This document shows positions 60,757 to 64,000 of a stretch of DNA of 64,000 nt, one piece after another. The stretch covers positions 4,063,001 to 4,127,000 of the forward strand of contig CM032127.1 in the NCBI GenBank assembly GCA_018894105.1, read 5' to 3'. Position numbers and translations under genes: made by a program. A model generated the notes under the pieces. It saw nothing but the letters and a program-made list of their open reading frames with translations. It was not told where the DNA came from and ran no database searches. This DNA is from Jacaranda mimosifolia (taxonomy: Eukaryota > Streptophyta > Magnoliopsida > Lamiales > Bignoniaceae). How positions within the stretch are numbered: the stretch's first letter is position 1; every line of letters begins with the position of its first letter.

Positions 60757-62714
60757 TCATTTGGATGGGTTGTAGATCGTCGGAACTAAGAAAAGACCAT
60801 TCTTTCTGGAGACAGCAATTCCATCAGCCTCAGTCATGTCGATGTCGTCAGGAGTCATTCCTTCAGGCATTTTCCAATCAAAATGATATAGAAGTTGAGC
60901 CAATGGAAACTCAACGTTTGCCAATCCAAAATTCAAACCTGGGCAAATCCGTTTTCCTGCCCCAAATGGAATAAATTCGAAGTTATTTCCCAAGAAATCT
61001 ATGGAACTGTTCTCAAATCTTTCCGGATAGAAGCTTTCTGGTTGGTTCCAATACTCGGGATCCCTTCCCAAGGACCAGATGTTGATCATGACTTTGGATT
61101 TGAAAGGAATTGAATATCCATCGACCTTGCATTAATCTCTGCATGCTCTAACGAGTAACGGGGCCGGAGGATGCAACCTCAAAGTTTCTTTGATCACCAA
61201 TTTTATGTATTTTAGCGCTTCCACGTCTCTCTCTTCCACTGTCTCCTTTTCTTTACAGACCTCTCTTATTTCTGTCTCTACCTTAGCCATCACGTGGGGA
61301 TTTCTCATGAGTTCGGCCATAACCCAATCTAAAACCGTAGATGATGTTTCAGTTCCACCAGAGAACAGGTCCTATATATACAACACAATTAACTTTCATC
61401 ATTAGCTAATTAGAATACATATCAACAAGTTAAAGAACAATATTACTAATTAATTGAATAAAAGGGATAGAGAATCTAGAAATGAGCAAAATCCATAAGA
61501 AGGGTTAAAAAATCTTAATGGGCTTGAACCCATCAAAAACTAAAACTATAAATACCTGAGTCTGAAAGAGAACATCACATAAGAAATTATTCGCAAAAAT
61601 TTTAGAAGTTGAAGAACTTTTGAAAAGTAATATCTCTCTGCACACATTTAAAAAAAAAAAAAATACCAACATACTATTATTTTTCAGAAAGGACTTCACT
61701 TCATTTCCAATTAGCATCAAACAACTATACTAAATCTTTTGAGAAGTTAGCTTATATACATGTATGTATGTGCGTGTGTGTGTGTTCATAAAGTGAGGAA
61801 ATTAACAAAATACCACTTACAAAAAGGACAGCTTTGATGTTGTCATTAGTAATGGGAAATTGGAGTTCACCATTTTTCTGAATCCTGAGTAGAACATCGA
61901 CTATATCTTCACCGCCAAACTCACCACTTTGCCTCAATTTATGTTCTTCCAGGATGACATCTAGAATGGCGTCCAACTTACCGCGCATCCTCAACAATCT
62001 GTACTTGTTCCAACTGAGCTTATCCAGCAATTTGAAAGAGGGAAACAAATCAGCCAAGTAGAATTCCCCCGCCATCGCCACTGCTTTTTTCAACATGGCT
62101 ATCAGCATATCACGATCCCTCATCACTTTACCAAACGCCGCTCTGCAAGTGATGGAACTTGTAAACGCAAATATCTTCTCGGTTAGATTGACGGCTTCTC
62201 CAGACGATGATTGAAGAGATTTGACGAGACGTGAGACCTCATCCTGTCGAATAGATCCGAAAGATTTGACATTTTTAGCGCTTAGCAGCTCCAATATGCA
62301 GATTTTGCGCATTTGCCTCCAGTACTCATTGTATGGGCTGAAGATAAGGTCAGTGTAGTCGTACCACATGATCTTAACGCCAATGCTTCCAGGCCTATCA
62401 GCGCAGGCTGGGTCCTGAACTTTCAGCACCTCTTTAGTGGCCAGGCGCGATGAGATCGCCACTGCAGAAACCTCTCCCAGCTGCAGATGCAAGATGGGAC
62501 CGTATTTTTGGGCTAATCTCCAGAGTGATTGGTGACGTGGCAGCCCGCCGACCAAGTGGTGGAGGTGGCCAATCAGCGGCAGTTTTGGTGGGCTTGGAGG
62601 CAAATTGTCGCATTTTTTTGGGGAATTAGGTTTCTTGCTTGCTTTGATTAGTAAGAAGATGAAAGATGAAAAAACCAGGAGAGCTGTGAAGATGAAGGGC
62701 AGCTGGATCTCCAT
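60757..62714 (-). pseudogene. CYP71D-like cytochrome P450 with one premature stop
   Basis: Paralogue of the gene at 13886-15503. Exon 1 is 61821-62714 (298 codons), intron 61372-61820 (449 bp, GT-AG, same position and phase), exon 2 is 60757-61371. Everything needed is readable: anchor, hinge [12 protein letters not shown]-helix GGTETS, ETLR, PERF, haem loop [12 protein letters not shown]-terminus to the same point as its paralogue. The only defect seen is TAA at 61132-61134 (codon 378), where the paralogue has GAA (Glu). The truncated product would lack PERF and the haem Cys and so be inactive. It may be a recent null allele, a recent pseudogene or a sequence error. If read through it would be 502 aa. 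Confidence 0.9.
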
Positions 62715-62794
62715 TGTTTAAATTGAAACAGATGTATATTAATAACTTTTCTTATTGCTTCTATGGTTTGCTGAAATGGTTGCATATATTGACT

Positions 62795-62832
62795 TTGTAC
62801 TTATATATAATATATATATTGGAAAATTTTAT
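62795..62832 (-). promoter_or_regulatory. TATA region of the second P450
   Basis: Minus strand AAAATTTTCCA followed by TATATATATTATATATAAGT and ACAAAG, about 85-115 bp upstream of the start. Same layout as the intact paralogue (AAAATTTTCCACTATAAATACAAG) with an expanded TA run. Confidence 0.5.
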
Positions 62833-62839
62833 CAGGAGA

Positions 62840-64000
62840 AGAGAAGTATGCTATTTCACCATGAAAATTAAAATTATTGTATCTGTTGGTTTCTATATTA
62901 ATATTTTTGACTGAATGTGGATGAAAAATTGGTAATTGATACAATATTATAACGATTGTTAGTTGTTAACTTTTGTCTGTTTTCCTTCGGCCCAGATTCT
63001 GTCATTTTTTTACTTATTTATTATTTTTGAAAAATCCAATAATTGAGTGAGGGAATCTTGTCCCCTCTTCAAAAGTAATTATGAGAGAATTGTTAATAAC
63101 CTTATGATAATCGAGATAGGCATAAAATTCTTTAGGAGAAAAAAATCTAAAAAAACCCACATTTTATTTTTAAAAACTATGCACAAGTTTTGTTTGCTAT
63201 TTATTTAACTTAATTTTAGCATAAAAAGATTAAATTATCCTTAGTCATTTCATAAATTTTCAATTCAATTTAAATTATATTTTATTATCATATTTTATTT
63301 TTATTTTATCTTTTTCTTTTTCTTATTATCTTTTTCTTTTTATTTATCGTTTCTCTCTTCTTTCATCTTCCTACGCCATCTAAATACTGCTCATGCTGTC
63401 CCGTTGCCGACACCGGCGCCGCCATTGCTGCCACAATCATGTACAATGCCACAATCCCCGCCTATCACCCCTCCTCCACATTGGTAGCATCAGTGAAGTA
63501 GAAATTCATATATACATACATACAAGGACGGATCCAGGGGAAGGGGGGCCTGCTTGCCCCCCAAGGTTTATTACAATATGTATATATATATATATATATT
63601 AATATAATTAATTTAAAGAATATATTAAAAAGAAGAAGTTATTTAATATTAATCAAAAGTAACTAATTTTAATTTTCATTCACTAATTTTTAAAAAAAAA
63701 TTAACTTTTATTGTGGGCCTTAAATTAAAAATTAATTTTTTAGATTTATTGAATTGAATTAAATTTATTTTAATTAAAGATAAAAATTTAAATCAATTAA
63801 TGAAATATCTATCTATATCATTTTTTAAAATTCAAAACAAATTCTTAGGTCCATATTTACAATCAAGTAATTAAGTGAAGACTATTACGTAGAATAGTTA
63901 AGGCATTTCTCTTTTATTTGTTTGAGAAAACATTACAGGAGTTTAGCCGATTAAATTTTAAGGGACTTGCAAAATAATTAAAATCTCTCATTTTGACTGT
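62840..64000. other. right edge, no gene recognised
   Basis: AT-rich. A C-rich patch (63380-63480) gives chance frames. The phrase ACGGATCCAGGGGAAGGGGGG...TTGCCCCCC (63526-63562) resembles a repeat common at plant transposon ends but no partner was found. (TA)n near 63580-63600. Confidence 0.4.

Noticed and set aside
63526..63562. GGATCC-containing G/C-run inverted repeat as a transposon terminus
   Set aside because: Resembles a common plant repeat end, but no partner end or target duplication lies in the window.

Overview
This window is nuclear DNA from a flowering plant, most likely a eudicot. It is AT-rich, its genes carry GT-AG introns, it contains a TPS-a-type terpene synthase and CYP71D-type P450s, and most of it is transposon sequence. 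No species can be named from the sequence alone.

Host genes. The only protein-coding gene that looks intact is a two-exon CYP71D-like P450 on the minus strand (13886-15503, 501 aa). A second full-length CYP71D paralogue (60757-62714, minus) is complete except for one premature stop before the haem-binding loop. Two further CYP71D remnants survive: the last 100 or so codons at 18771-19076 and the last 25 codons at 12056-12131. A seven-exon sesquiterpene-synthase-like gene (8959-11270, plus) lies about 2.6 kb from the intact P450. It keeps both metal-binding motifs but has stops and frameshifts in most exons. Together these look like a decaying terpene synthase plus CYP71D cluster in which one P450 still reads cleanly.

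Segmental duplication. The stretch 12.72-17.71 kb (P450 with flanks) was duplicated in tandem. The second unit (17.71-20.63 kb) then lost about 2.1 kb covering most of its P450, leaving a short-homology junction at 19076/19077.

Transposons, left to right: a degenerate MuDR-like transposase (about 0.8-3.0 kb, minus); a 1.29-kb solo LTR with a 5-bp target duplication (7467-8753); a 5'-truncated Ty1-copia element with a third ORF (21.03-25.64 kb, plus), ending in a tandem array; a broken plant-mobile-domain gene (26.4-29.2 kb, minus); a 105-bp in-frame tandem repeat (30.65-31.02 kb); a chromodomain Ty3-gypsy element (31.16-51.73 kb, minus) whose 5' LTR is split by an 11.1-kb CACTA element (39195-50320); an orphan CACTA-type end (52.24-52.64 kb); a partial Ty1-copia element (54.35-56.4 kb, minus); and two small Mutator-like elements (58514-59311 and 59437-60181), each with a decayed GRF zinc-finger reading frame. 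At least six copies of a roughly 350-bp MITE are scattered across the window.

Most elements carry several inactivating lesions. The least ordinary items are the pair of GRF-carrying Mutator-like elements, the terpene synthase/CYP71D remnant cluster with its traceable duplication and deletion, and the 105-bp (35-codon) repeat array.
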